NCBI GenBank assembly: GCA_003167495.1 | Contig: PMSX01000317.1 | Location: forward strand, 6,624 to 64,340 | Direction: 5' to 3' | Source: Bryobacterales bacterium | GTDB taxonomy: Bacteria > Acidobacteriota > Terriglobia > Bryobacterales > Bryobacteraceae | Length of the DNA: 57,717 bases | Shown here: positions 48,592 through 57,688 of the stretch, one piece after another | Position numbering within the stretch: position 1 is the first letter of the stretch | Layout of the letters: each line of letters opens with the position of its first letter | Program-made: the position numbers and the translations under genes | Notes under the pieces: model-generated | The model's input: the letters and a program-made list of their open reading frames with translations, nothing else | Database searches by the model: none | What the model was told of the DNA's origin: nothing

Positions 48592-50688
48592 CTAACCCAC
48601 CTGCACCAAGCCATATCTTCGCTGCCAGTTCTCCTGAATGTAGGCCACCGCCGCGCGCAATTCCTCGGTGGGCTTCGCTTCTATCAACCGTTGTGCCTCC
48701 CCTCTCGCTTGTTCCAATATTTCCGTATCGCGCAGCAAGTTGGCAAACCGCAGACCGGGCACTCCGGATTGCCGCGTTCCAAAAAACTCGCCTGGACCCC
48801 GCAAGCGCATGTCCATTTCGGCAATATAGAAACCATCGTTTGATTCAACCAGCGTACGAATCCGCTCGCGCGCTACATCTCCCAGCTTGTTTGTCACTAG
48901 CACACAATAGCTCTGTTGAGCACCGCGGCCGACGCGCCCGCGCAATTGATGAATTTGCGATAAGCCGAAGCGTTCTGCCTGCTCAATCACCATCACTGAT
49001 GCGTTGGGCACGTCAACACCAACCTCAATGACTGTGGTTGCTACCAGGATTTTGATTTCGCCGGTTTGGAATTCGCGCATGATTGTTTCTTTGCTTCCAG
49101 CGCTCAACCTGCCGTGCAACAATCCAACGCGAACCTTCGGGAAGACTTTCTCCGAGAGATGCAGGAACATCTTCTCTGCCGCTTTGATGTCGGCGGATGT
49201 CTCCGTCTCTTCCACAATCGGATAGACCACATAGGCTTGCCTCCCGGCGGCAATCTCTTGCGCTACGAAGCTGTAAATCCGTTCCACCGCCGAATCCGGG
49301 ACATGTTTCGTAATAATCGGCTTGCGTCCGGGTGGCATTTCATCGATCACCGAAATATCCAGATCGCCGTAAACCGTCAGTGCAAGCGTTCTCGGAATCG
49401 GGGTTGCCGACATCACCAATACGTCTGGCTGGTTGCCTTTCTTCATCAGATCTAAACGCTGCGAGACTCCAAATCTGTGTTGCTCATCAATAATGGCCAA
49501 GCCTAACTTGGCGAAAGTCACATCCTCCTGAATAATGGCGTGCGTGCCAACTACGACATGCACCAAACCTTCTGCCACCAATTTCTTTATCTGTTGCTTT
49601 TCGCGCGGACCGGATGAACCTACCAGAAAACCCACCACATAACCCAACTTCTCGAGCAACCTCCTGAAGTAAGTGAAATGCTGCGCGGCGAGGATTTCCG
49701 TTGGCGCCAACACGGCCACCTGAAAGCCGTTCTCTATGGCCAGTACCGCTGCTTGGGCGGCCACAATGGTCTTGCCGCTGCCCACATCGCCTTGCAACAA
49801 ACGGTTCATCGGATGGGGGCGCTTCATGTCGTCCACAATCTCCTGAATGACGCGCCGTTGTGCTCCGGTTGGTTTGAACGGCAGCATCTTCTTGATTTGT
49901 TCGCGGGCATTTTCACTCACTGCAAACGAGATTCCCTCGGCCAGGCGCGCTTTGTTCTTCTTCAAGGCCAATCCGCACTCCAGCCAGAAGAACTCGTCGA
50001 AGATCAAACGCGTTTGTGCTGGCGCGCGAAATTCATTGAGCAGCCGTAGATCTGTGCCCGCGGAAGGGCAGTGCGTTTCAATAATCGCTTCGGCCAAACT
50101 GGGAAGCGCGATGCGGTGGCGTACGCTGGCCGGTAGCGGATCTTCCGGTAAGGTAACTTCCTTCAAAATACGATCCAACAGGGTTCGAAAAATCCGCGTC
50201 GATACTTTGCCCGCAGCTTCATATACCGCAACGATTCTGCCCGAGTGCAGAGTCTCGTCGGCATCGTCGGCGCCGGAAAGGATCTCCACCTCCGGCTGAA
50301 CCATCAGACGATGGCCGCTCGTCTTATCCAACTCGACCTTGCCGAACAGCGCCACGCGGGTATCGGGCACCAGGGAATCGGCGTAGCGTTCGCCGTGGAA
50401 CCAGCGTGCCAGCAACTTGTCCGTCCCCTCGTCTTTGAAGATCGCTTCGAATAGGCCCACCGCGCGGCGTCGGAAGCCCGACAGCTTCGCTGACGAGACA
50501 CGGGCCATCACGGCCGCCTTTTCTCCGGGCGCGAGTTGCGCGATCCGCTTCACGTTACTCCGGTCTTCATAACGGAACGGCGCGTAGTAGAGAAGGTCAG
50601 CCACTGTTTCGAGTCCCTTCGCCGCTAACATTTCCGCGCGCGCTGGCCCGATGCCTTTCACAAACTGGAGTGGCGTCGCAAGGTCCAA
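48592..50688 (-). CDS. recG: RecG, ATP-dependent DNA helicase
   Basis: The 698-residue helicase has an N-terminal OB wedge domain ('LAPGEKAAVMARVSSAKL'), helicase motif I 'LLQGDVGSGKTIVAAQAAVL', motif II 'IIDEQHRFGV', 'VMSATPIPRTLAL' and motif VI 'QLRGRVGRGAQQSYC'. It remodels stalled forks and Holliday junctions. Length is normal. It is followed on the same strand by rsmD. Confidence 0.95.
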   Translation of the reverse strand: MDLATPLQFVKGIGPARAEMLAAKGLETVADLLYYAPFRYEDRSNVKRIAQLAPGEKAAVMARVSSAKLSGFRRRAVGLFEAIFKDEGTDKLLARWFHGERYADSLVPDTRVALFGKVELDKTSGHRLMVQPEVEILSGADDADETLHSGRIVAVYEAAGKVSTRIFRTLLDRILKEVTLPEDPLPASVRHRIALPSLAEAIIETHCPSAGTDLRLLNEFRAPAQTRLIFDEFFWLECGLALKKNKARLAEGISFAVSENAREQIKKMLPFKPTGAQRRVIQEIVDDMKRPHPMNRLLQGDVGSGKTIVAAQAAVLAIENGFQVAVLAPTEILAAQHFTYFRRLLEKLGYVVGFLVGSSGPREKQQIKKLVAEGLVHVVVGTHAIIQEDVTFAKLGLAIIDEQHRFGVSQRLDLMKKGNQPDVLVMSATPIPRTLALTVYGDLDISVIDEMPPGRKPIITKHVPDSAVERIYSFVAQEIAAGRQAYVVYPIVEETETSADIKAAEKMFLHLSEKVFPKVRVGLLHGRLSAGSKETIMREFQTGEIKILVATTVIEVGVDVPNASVMVIEQAERFGLSQIHQLRGRVGRGAQQSYCVLVTNKLGDVARERIRTLVESNDGFYIAEMDMRLRGPGEFFGTRQSGVPGLRFANLLRDTEILEQARGEAQRLIEAKPTEELRAAVAYIQENWQRRYGLVQVG

Positions 50689-50752
50689 CTTTTTAGAGTA
50701 CCGTTCTTCAAGTCTTACCCCGCTGTAAAACGGGTTTCGGGTGGCGTGTAAT

Positions 50753-50935
50753 CTAACTAGCTGCAGCAGCGTTCGAAAATCCCGAGCTGATCGAATGCCA
50801 GGTGCTCATCATCTCGTTTCGCAGGCCGGTCAGCGCTGCTGCTCCCGTCAGCGCAATGAATCCGAGTAACAGTGTGTATTCCACCATATCCTGGCCGTTT
50901 TCTTCATTCCAGAAAGCGTTGAGTCGTTTTGGCAT
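50753..50935 (-). CDS. Flp/Fap-type pilin (type IVb)
   Basis: The 60-residue product starts at ATG 50935 ('MPKRLNAFWNEENGQDMVEY') and has the class III leader: a short basic N-terminus, then G-Q-D-M-V-E-Y-T with the conserved Glu five residues after the cleavage Gly, and a single hydrophobic helix 'LLLGFIALTGAAALTG'. It would be the major subunit of a tight-adherence pilus, but no tad/cpa assembly genes are nearby. The longer upstream frame is unrelated to the family. Confidence 0.85.
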   Translation of the reverse strand: MPKRLNAFWNEENGQDMVEYTLLLGFIALTGAAALTGLRNEMMSTWHSISSGFSNAAAAS

Positions 50936-51069
50936 GTCCCTAGTGTATGGAGATCTCTGCGCAAGTTTAAAGGGATAGGGTGTAACGGAGCGTTTGCCAA
51001 AGTAGCGCGCCGAGCACTGTCCCGAACACGAAAAGGGGGTCAAGTACTTGTGGTACTACCGCCATCCAC

Positions 51070-53241
51070 TCACTCCACATCTTTCACACAACGAAAACCA
51101 AGCGTGCCGGCTCGATCTTTCGAAGGTGCCATCAGAAGATATTTGCCATGCTCATTCAATTTGTAAGTCTCAGGAAAATACCAGATCGACCCTTGCGGTT
51201 GATAATAGCTGCCGCCTCGCAAAACAGCAGCTCGCGTGTGATCATCTGTGAACTCATCCGTCCATTGCCAGACGTTCCCCACCAAATCCATTACGCCAAA
51301 CGCGCTGGCCCCGGCCGGGTGCGCCGCTACATCGTCTGGTCCAGTTAGATCTCTGCCCTTGTCAGGTTTTGGCACTGCGCCGGCGTTCCAGGTATTGCCC
51401 CACGGATAAAGCCGCCCGTCAATCCCTTGCGCCGCGTATTGCCACTCCCACTCGTGCGGAAGCCGCTTGCCCGCCCATTTTGCGTAAGCACGCGCATCCT
51501 CGAGCGACACCCACGTCACCGGCTTGTTCTCCCAACCCGCGGGCGCGACGCCATTCTTCCAATCACGCAGAAAATTGTGATCGTCCGTGGGCCGGTAATG
51601 GCTAGCGTCCAGGAATTTCTTGAAGTCTGCATTTGTCACGGGGTAGCGATCCACATCGAAAGCGGCCACTCGCAATTTGTGGCTGTGCACGCGCCGCGGC
51701 GAATCCTCCCACGGGTACTGCACGTCCAAACCTGCCCAGTTGTATCCTTCAATCTCTATTCCCCGGACGTTGAAATCAAATTCAGCCGCCGGAACGCGGA
51801 TCATTCCTTCGCTCGCACTACGCTCTTTCGCCGTCGCAGATGTCTCGACTATTCGTTGCCGTAGAAAGCGCCACTCATGGGAGTACGTGCTCAATGGCTT
51901 CTCTGTCATCTCCCGCCGCTTCCGCAGATAGCTATCCAAGCCGGCAGGCTCGCCACCCGAATCCACTGCCAAGATCGCGCCATAACCATTCCCTTCCATC
52001 GCAAAACTCAGGGTAGCTTTGTCCTTCAGTTCCACTCCGTTCCAAACATCGAAATACCGGCGGCCTTCCGCGACAGGCAATGTAATCTGCTCCCCCTGCA
52101 CTCTAAACTCATTCCGGTTCACAAATAGATACAGCGTCTGTCCTTTGCCCGGAAACTTCGACGCATACACGCCATACTGAATCGCCGGCACGAACGGTTC
52201 CCAGTCCTCGCTTGCGAGTAAATCCGCGAACTCCCGTTCCACATGCGCCACTCTGCGCAACGCCTCCGCGTCACGGTCGGTGATCTGGTTCCAAATCCCC
52301 CAGATGTTCTCCCAGCTCACATAACCCATGCCGTTGAAAAACGCATGTTGCAAATCGTCTGTCTTGTCGCGCGCCCAGCGGTCGCAAATATGAGACATGT
52401 GCCGCGGCTCCAGCCATTTCTGCTTACTCGCCGTCGGCACAAATTTAAAGGTCCAGTATGCCCAGCTTTGGTTATTCCAAATCAAACCTTCATCCGCCAC
52501 GGGGGCGCCTTCCGGCTCGAAAACCACTGGATGTCCGCTCCGGTCGGAAGCTGTTCGATACGCTCGAGGCAACCCACCAAAGGTATCGCCGTTTACGCCA
52601 TCCGCGCCAATTTCGGCCATCAGCTTCGCCGTGGCCTCCCAATGTGCTACTCCCGGATCGTTCGTCCCGTTATCCCATGCCATGGTGGGAAACAATACGC
52701 GTACATTCCGCCGGTGAAAATCCTCCACCATCTTGCGCAGCGCCGGAATCCCTCCTGGTAAATCGCGCGCCAGATCCCACTGGTTGCGATTATCAATGCC
52801 GATGTTTGGATACACCGGCCACAACAATACGCTATCAATTCCGCCATAGCGCGCTTCTAAATCGTCTAGATACTTATCCACTGTCCAGCGCCCCTGCGCC
52901 ACGTCGAACAGCGTTCGCTCTTCCACCATTACTTGCGGTGAAACGAAGTTGTGGCGGATCCATTGAAACTCGGGCCGCCGGTACTCGCTATCGTCGTAGC
53001 CCATGCGGGTCTTACGTTCCGCGCGCCACACTTTTAAATCACGCAGCCATGCATCATGGTCTGCTGCAGGATCGTTTTTGAATTCGAGCAGCGATCCCAG
53101 CCAGGCTTCTCCACTCTGCGGCTGCCCCGGTCCCGGAATCTGATTTCCCTGCGGCTGATGGGTCGTGTCCTGCGCCCACAACAGAGCTGCTGCGCCTGCG
53201 GTGACCAGTCCCACCCAAGTCCAAGTCGTCTTCATCGGCAA
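51070..53241 (-). CDS. Exported TIM-barrel glycosidase-like protein fused to SUMF1-type domain
   Basis: The 723-residue protein has a signal peptide ('VGLVTAGAAALLWAQ'). Residues about 95-420 resemble a glycosyl-hydrolase-like barrel ('SVLLWPVYPNIGIDNRNQWD', 'GADGVNGDTFGG', 'ENIWGIWNQI'), followed by a beta domain. About 480-720 is a formylglycine-generating-enzyme-like (SUMF1) domain: 'DRYPVTNADFKKFLDASHY', 'GKRLPHEWEWQYAAQG', 'NVWQWTDEF', 'LRGGSYY'. The paired cysteines of true FGE are absent; only one Cys ('LGFRCVKD') is near the end. I infer carbohydrate binding or breakdown outside the cytoplasm. It is 14 bp after the Gfo/Idh gene. Confidence 0.7.
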   Translation of the reverse strand: MPMKTTWTWVGLVTAGAAALLWAQDTTHQPQGNQIPGPGQPQSGEAWLGSLLEFKNDPAADHDAWLRDLKVWRAERKTRMGYDDSEYRRPEFQWIRHNFVSPQVMVEERTLFDVAQGRWTVDKYLDDLEARYGGIDSVLLWPVYPNIGIDNRNQWDLARDLPGGIPALRKMVEDFHRRNVRVLFPTMAWDNGTNDPGVAHWEATAKLMAEIGADGVNGDTFGGLPRAYRTASDRSGHPVVFEPEGAPVADEGLIWNNQSWAYWTFKFVPTASKQKWLEPRHMSHICDRWARDKTDDLQHAFFNGMGYVSWENIWGIWNQITDRDAEALRRVAHVEREFADLLASEDWEPFVPAIQYGVYASKFPGKGQTLYLFVNRNEFRVQGEQITLPVAEGRRYFDVWNGVELKDKATLSFAMEGNGYGAILAVDSGGEPAGLDSYLRKRREMTEKPLSTYSHEWRFLRQRIVETSATAKERSASEGMIRVPAAEFDFNVRGIEIEGYNWAGLDVQYPWEDSPRRVHSHKLRVAAFDVDRYPVTNADFKKFLDASHYRPTDDHNFLRDWKNGVAPAGWENKPVTWVSLEDARAYAKWAGKRLPHEWEWQYAAQGIDGRLYPWGNTWNAGAVPKPDKGRDLTGPDDVAAHPAGASAFGVMDLVGNVWQWTDEFTDDHTRAAVLRGGSYYQPQGSIWYFPETYKLNEHGKYLLMAPSKDRAGTLGFRCVKDVE

Positions 53242-53255
53242 GAGTGTATCCGTGC

Positions 53256-54632
53256 CTAAACCACGTACGGCTTTCGATATTCCCGCGTCAATAACTTATT
53301 CGCTTCCGCATCATTCGCAAACGTCGGTCCCGATTCCAGCGTCAGCTTCCGCCCAACCCGGTAACTGATATTCGCCAAATGACAAAGCGAAGCACTCAGA
53401 TAGGCGTTATTTATGCCATCATGCAGTTCCTTACTGTTTCGCGACCTACACGCCGCTAGAAAGTTCTGCATGTGCAGTTCCGTAGTGTCCGATCCTTTCT
53501 CCGGCCGCTCGTCCATTACCAGCTCATTGCTCTCTCCCTTAAAAGCCTGGAACCCGCCATCGCTCATCGCAGCCCAGCCGGTAGTGCCATAAAAGAGATT
53601 GCCGATCATGATATTCAGCGGTGCTCCTCCCGCGATCGGCGCCGTGGTAGTAGGGGACGGAGATGAAGCAGGCGGCGCAACGGCTCCTGCGGCCGGCGGT
53701 CCCGGACGCCGCGCAACCGGAACTCCCTCGCCTCCCGTCAGCAATCCGCGCACTTCGAACACAATCTCCCGACTTCCGTAGTTATAGCTCGCTAGCAGTG
53801 TATTCGGCGTCTCTTGATCGTCCGTGTATGCGTATTTTCCACCCTGCGCAAACGCAGTTTGGGGCATGTCCGGGTCTCCCAATCCCCACCGGCACAAGCC
53901 AATCTCATGTACGCCTTGATTGCCAATGTCTCCGTTGCCCGTGTCCCAGAACCAGTGCCAGTTGTAAACGAAGCGAAGCCGATTAAAAGGCCGCATCGGC
54001 GCAGGTCCCAAAAACAAGTCCCAATTCACCCCGAGCGGAGTCGGCTCATCGTCGGCGTGGCCAATCGACGCCCGCCTTTTAAAGCAAAGTCCCTTGGCCA
54101 GATATATATCTCCAATCAGACCTCCGTGCAACGCTTCCATGGCCCGCATCTTGTACGGCGTGCTCCGGTGCTGCGACCCAACTTGCATCATGCGCTTCGT
54201 TTCGTGCGCCACTTGGATCATCCTTTGCCCTTCGTAGATGTTGTAACAAGCCGGTTTCTCGCCGTACACGTCCTTTCCGGCTTGCATGGCCCAAATAGCA
54301 GCCAGCGCGTGCCAGTGGTTGGGCGTGGCAATGGAAACCACCTCTACTTCAGGGTTAGCAAAGGCCTCGCGCATATCTGTGAATTCCTTGGCTTTCGCTC
54401 CTGTGTTCCGCAAGAGCGTCGCCTGCGCCTTTTCCAGCGCTGCTTGGCTCACATCGCAGAGCCCCACAACCCGCGCTTCCGTCATTTTTGAGTAAATGTT
54501 CAAGTGGCTCGAACCGCGTCCGCCTAAGCCGACAATGGCCACGTTGATTCTGTCGTTCGCGCCCAAAACCCGGGCGGCTGCGGCAGCCGTAACGGCCCCC
54601 AGAAAAAATCTGCGCGATGTCGTATCAGTCAT
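53256..54632 (-). CDS. Tat-exported Gfo/Idh/MocA-family oxidoreductase
   Basis: The 458-residue protein has a Tat leader ('TSRRFFLGAVTAAAAARVLG'), then a Rossmann motif 'NVAIVGLGGRGSSHLN', the catalytic-type 'GKDVYGEKPACYNIYEG' and a C-terminal barrel domain. An internal Pro/Ala/Thr-rich loop at about residues 305-330 ('PPAAGAVAPPASSPSPTTT') is unusual. Members oxidise or rearrange sugars with tightly bound NAD(P); the substrate is unknown. It is upstream of the TIM-barrel/SUMF1 gene, so both may act on the same exported glycan. Confidence 0.83.
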   Translation of the reverse strand: MTDTTSRRFFLGAVTAAAAARVLGANDRINVAIVGLGGRGSSHLNIYSKMTEARVVGLCDVSQAALEKAQATLLRNTGAKAKEFTDMREAFANPEVEVVSIATPNHWHALAAIWAMQAGKDVYGEKPACYNIYEGQRMIQVAHETKRMMQVGSQHRSTPYKMRAMEALHGGLIGDIYLAKGLCFKRRASIGHADDEPTPLGVNWDLFLGPAPMRPFNRLRFVYNWHWFWDTGNGDIGNQGVHEIGLCRWGLGDPDMPQTAFAQGGKYAYTDDQETPNTLLASYNYGSREIVFEVRGLLTGGEGVPVARRPGPPAAGAVAPPASSPSPTTTAPIAGGAPLNIMIGNLFYGTTGWAAMSDGGFQAFKGESNELVMDERPEKGSDTTELHMQNFLAACRSRNSKELHDGINNAYLSASLCHLANISYRVGRKLTLESGPTFANDAEANKLLTREYRKPYVV

Positions 54633-54742
54633 AGGGTGAGAGACTCCTCATCTCAACGGCGATCATATCAATTAACTGGCGAAGCGCGACGCGCGATGCG
54701 ACTCTGAGACCGTGCTTAATAAAAATGGTTTACTAGGAACGA

Positions 54743-55474
54743 ATGACGTTCTCCTACGACAACCAGCTAGCCGTTCTCGTTTCAAACGACCCCGCGTCGA
54801 TTAATGCCGTTATTCAAACCCTGCAAGCCATAGACGCGGTCGTGGACGGATCTCGCGACGGGCTCAAATGGTTCAACACCCTCTATCTGCAAGTCACGTT
54901 GGCAGTCAAAGAGCGCGTGGCGGAAAACGATTTTGCCGATTCGCAAGGGGCTGCCTTCATTGCCAATCTCGACTTCGTCTTTGCCAACTTTTACCTCTCG
55001 GCGCTGCGGGCTTGGTTGGCGGGCGGCGACCCACCGGAGAGTTGGAGGGTGCTGTTCGAGCAGCGCTCCAATGCAGCGCTGGCGCGCATTCAATTTGCGC
55101 TGGCCGGCGTGAACGCTCACATCAATCGGGATCTGGCAGTGGCTGTTTCAAAGACCTGCAGTCAGGCAGGCAACAAGCCTCTCCATCAAACGGCGGAATA
55201 CCAGGCATACACAGCAGTCAACGCGACCTTGGACTCACTGATCGGACAGGCCACGCGCGAACTCATGGTGAGTCTTCCGGGAGATGCGCTCCCTGGTGCC
55301 AATAAAGTGGAACGGGCAGTGGCTGCCTGGAGCGTCTCTGCCGCCCGTGAGTCTGCTTGGGTCAATGCCGAGATTCTTTCCGCCATTGCAGGTGAACCAC
55401 TCCTGTCACAACGTTTCGTCGATACGCTGGACGGCACGGCGGCGTTAGCGGGCAAGGCGCTGCTGGCTGCGTAA
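54743..55474 (+). CDS. DUF5995 family protein
   Basis: The 243-residue helical protein shows the DUF5995 pattern: 'GLKWFNTLYLQVTLAVKERV', 'FIANLDFVFANFYLSALRAW', 'PPESWRVLFE' and 'ALAGVNAHINRDLAVAV'. Function is unknown; the conserved His and Asn-Ala-His suggest a metal or ligand site. It has no signal peptide. It is divergent from the Gfo/Idh gene and followed by a palindrome. Confidence 0.75.
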   Translation: MTFSYDNQLAVLVSNDPASINAVIQTLQAIDAVVDGSRDGLKWFNTLYLQVTLAVKERVAENDFADSQGAAFIANLDFVFANFYLSALRAWLAGGDPPESWRVLFEQRSNAALARIQFALAGVNAHINRDLAVAVSKTCSQAGNKPLHQTAEYQAYTAVNATLDSLIGQATRELMVSLPGDALPGANKVERAVAAWSVSAARESAWVNAEILSAIAGEPLLSQRFVDTLDGTAALAGKALLAA

Positions 55475-55518
55475 TTGACGATGCTAGTGCTTAATTGCGT
55501 AAATTGGAGTATCGTTGC

Positions 55519-55568
55519 CGCTCCTTCACAGTCAGCAAGGGTTTCCAAGCCGTGACTGTGAAGGAGCG
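55519..55568. repeat. Perfect 16-bp inverted repeat with 18-nt loop
   Basis: CGCTCCTTCACAGTCA (55519-55534) and TGACTGTGAAGGAGCG (55553-55568) are exact reverse complements around an 18-nt loop with its own weak symmetry (GG..CC). It lies between the DUF5995 and ABC genes. No T-tract follows, so it is more like a dispersed palindromic (REP/MITE-like) unit than a terminator, although it could act as an mRNA hairpin. Confidence 0.75.
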
Positions 55569-55686
55569 TTGTACGCAAACTTCTGCAAGTTGGTGCTAGC
55601 TTCACCTCCCAAAGCGATGCGCGCCTTGGCCAGGGCCGCTGGCGAAACAACGAAGGCCGTACGCGATACTCAAAATCGGATGAATT

Positions 55687-56421
55687 ATGATTTCTTGCAA
55701 AGGCGTCACAAAGAACTATGGAAGCCTGGCAGCAGTTTCGGAAGTCTCCTTCGAAATCGCGACCGGCTCTGTGTGTGCGATTCTCGGTCCCAATGGAGCG
55801 GGTAAATCGACCTTGGTCAAGATTCTTACCGGACTCCTCAAACCTACAAAGGGTAGCGCACAGGTCTGTGGATTTCATATTGCCGATCCGGCTCTCAAGA
55901 CAATCGCTGGCATCCTCCCAGAGAGTCTCGCCCTTTTCAATGAACTCACCATAGCCGAGCACCTCGAACTCACTGGAGCTGTTTACAGGCTGCGCAAGCA
56001 GGATGTGGCGTCGCGCACAGATCAGCTGTTGCGGGTTTTGCACCTGGATGACACGCGGCAAACATTCATTCATGAGTGCTCCTTCGGCATGAAGAAAAAG
56101 ACAGCGTTGGCGATGGCGCTTTTGCCGAATCCGCGCGCGCTGTTTCTGGATGAACCCTTCGAAGGTGTCGACCCAGTCACCGCCGAGACGATTCGTCTTC
56201 TGCTCCGCGCCAGTGCCCAGAGAGGCGTCACGGTCCTGCTGACTTCACACATCCTCTCGCTGGTTGATAGGGTGGCGGACAAAGTGGTGTTGATGAGCCA
56301 CGGCAAGATAGTTTTGAATTCAAACATCAACGAACTGCCTAACACACTCGAAGACCTGTATTTCGAGCTAGTCGAACGTGCCCCAGCTGAAGATTTAGAA
56401 TGGCTCGGATCGCACGCGTAA
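55687..56421 (+). CDS. ABC transporter ATP-binding protein
   Basis: The 244-residue ATPase has Walker A 'GPNGAGKSTLVKILTGLLKP', a Q-loop region, Walker B 'RALFLDEPFEGVDPVTA' and the His switch 'LLTSHILSLVDRV'. The signature motif is atypical: 'CSFGMKKKTALA' replaces LSGGQ, as in several ABC-2-type exporters. It overlaps the membrane-protein gene by 22 bp and would power that partner. The transported substrate is unknown. Confidence 0.88.
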   Translation: MISCKGVTKNYGSLAAVSEVSFEIATGSVCAILGPNGAGKSTLVKILTGLLKPTKGSAQVCGFHIADPALKTIAGILPESLALFNELTIAEHLELTGAVYRLRKQDVASRTDQLLRVLHLDDTRQTFIHECSFGMKKKTALAMALLPNPRALFLDEPFEGVDPVTAETIRLLLRASAQRGVTVLLTSHILSLVDRVADKVVLMSHGKIVLNSNINELPNTLEDLYFELVERAPAEDLEWLGSHA

Positions 56422-57404
56422 TCAGCCTGATCAGGGTGCTCGTGCTGGTGACATGGCGCGACGTTCGATCCCTTGGCTCGATTGCTGGTCAAAACTTTCT
56501 TTTCTCCTTTGCGGTCGGCGGGCAATTCTTTGTGCTGCTCTTGCTTCTGGTCTTGCTCCTTCCGCTTTCGACAGACCCAATGCAGAAAATTCCAGAAGAA
56601 AGGCGGCTCACTTGGCCGGTTCTTACCTGGGAATGGCGTATTGTCCGGTTCGTGTCAGTTTTTCTGAGTCCGGTTGCTTGGCTGGCCATTCTACTTCTAG
56701 TGACAGTGGGCTGGCGCGCGGGGACGCTCGTTTTTGCTGCGGGCGTCGGGCTCTATTTCGTGAAGCATCTTGCACGAAAGTGCGCTGGGGCGCTCTTCAC
56801 TACCTGGTCTTTTCGAATCCCCGCTCCTCCTGGCGTCATTGGGTCCATCATGCGTCTCCAATTCCGCTCGATGCTTCACACACTCGACCCCTATCTTGCA
56901 TTCACTTTGATGGCATCTACCGAACTCTATAGAATCTTTGGCAAAGCGCTTGACCCCGCCGCGCCTAGAATCATGTCTTTGCTGGTGGCGCTGGCACTCA
57001 GCACAGAGGCACAAGTTCTACTCGGCCTAGATGGCCGCGGCGCCGAGCGGTATCGTCATCTCCCGATTCGCGGCTGGCAGATCTTACTCGCGAAAGACTT
57101 GGCCTTCCTTTTGCTTCTTGGATTATTAGTGCTGCCGCTGGATTTCTTCAGCGGAGTGTTCGGCGGGCTGGCCGCGCTCACTGTTGGTCACCATAACTCA
57201 GTCTTAAAACCGATTCCGCAGGTTCGCTGGCGGTTTACGTCGGGCGCTTTGGTCCCACATGGAGTCGCGCAGACGGTAGCGCTCTTTTCGGTGGGAAGCG
57301 TCGTCAGGATGGAGGGAGTCCCGATGGTGTCTATCTGTTTATTGGCGTGGTGCGTGTCGGTGATTTTCTATGGGTGGCAATGGGATCGCCGGGCGCGGGG
57401 CTAG
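56400..57404 (+). CDS. Multi-pass membrane protein, probable ABC transporter permease partner
   Basis: The 334-residue protein has about eight hydrophobic segments, starting with 'FLFSFAVGGQFFVLLLLLVL' and including 'LAKDLAFLLLLGLLVLPLDF'. A cytosolic stretch with 'GLDGRGAERYRHLPIRGWQI' resembles the loop seen in ABC-2-like exporter permeases. The 22-bp overlap with the ATPase gene supports a functional pair. No signal of a known substrate class is visible. Confidence 0.7.
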   Translation: MARIARVISLIRVLVLVTWRDVRSLGSIAGQNFLFSFAVGGQFFVLLLLLVLLLPLSTDPMQKIPEERRLTWPVLTWEWRIVRFVSVFLSPVAWLAILLLVTVGWRAGTLVFAAGVGLYFVKHLARKCAGALFTTWSFRIPAPPGVIGSIMRLQFRSMLHTLDPYLAFTLMASTELYRIFGKALDPAAPRIMSLLVALALSTEAQVLLGLDGRGAERYRHLPIRGWQILLAKDLAFLLLLGLLVLPLDFFSGVFGGLAALTVGHHNSVLKPIPQVRWRFTSGALVPHGVAQTVALFSVGSVVRMEGVPMVSICLLAWCVSVIFYGWQWDRRARG

Positions 57405-57688
57405 AGGATCAGGTGCTCTACGCGAAACCGTAATGTGGGTTGGGGCTGGCTTGACGGTTTCGGGGCGATTATTCGGCGAAACTGGCAGCGTAGGGTGGGC
57501 TGGAGGCGAAGAAAAGGCGTTTTTTGCGAAACGGATTTTGGAGGGGACCGCGTTTTGCGCAACGAACCCAAGTTGATGGATGCCGAAGGGCTTTGTAAAA
57601 ACGAAGCCAACTTGGCGAAGCGATTTTCCAGGCTTTTCACACATTGTGCGGATTTTGCTCTACGAACCCAATTGGGAATGGGGGCCAG
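57405..57688. other. Non-coding stretch with hairpin and degenerate repeats
   Basis: A perfect 9-bp inverted repeat, CGAAACCGT (57423-57431) and ACGGTTTCG (57454-57462), lies right after the permease gene. Related words recur: GCGAAAC three times (about 57422, 57475 and 57526) and ACGAACCCAA twice (about 57562 and 57662). The frames crossing it show no family. It looks like decayed repeat DNA rather than a gene. Confidence 0.5.

Noticed and set aside
51070..52000. Calling the SUMF1 domain a formylglycine-generating enzyme
   Set aside because: True FGE needs a reactive cysteine pair near the C-terminus, and only one cysteine is present there.
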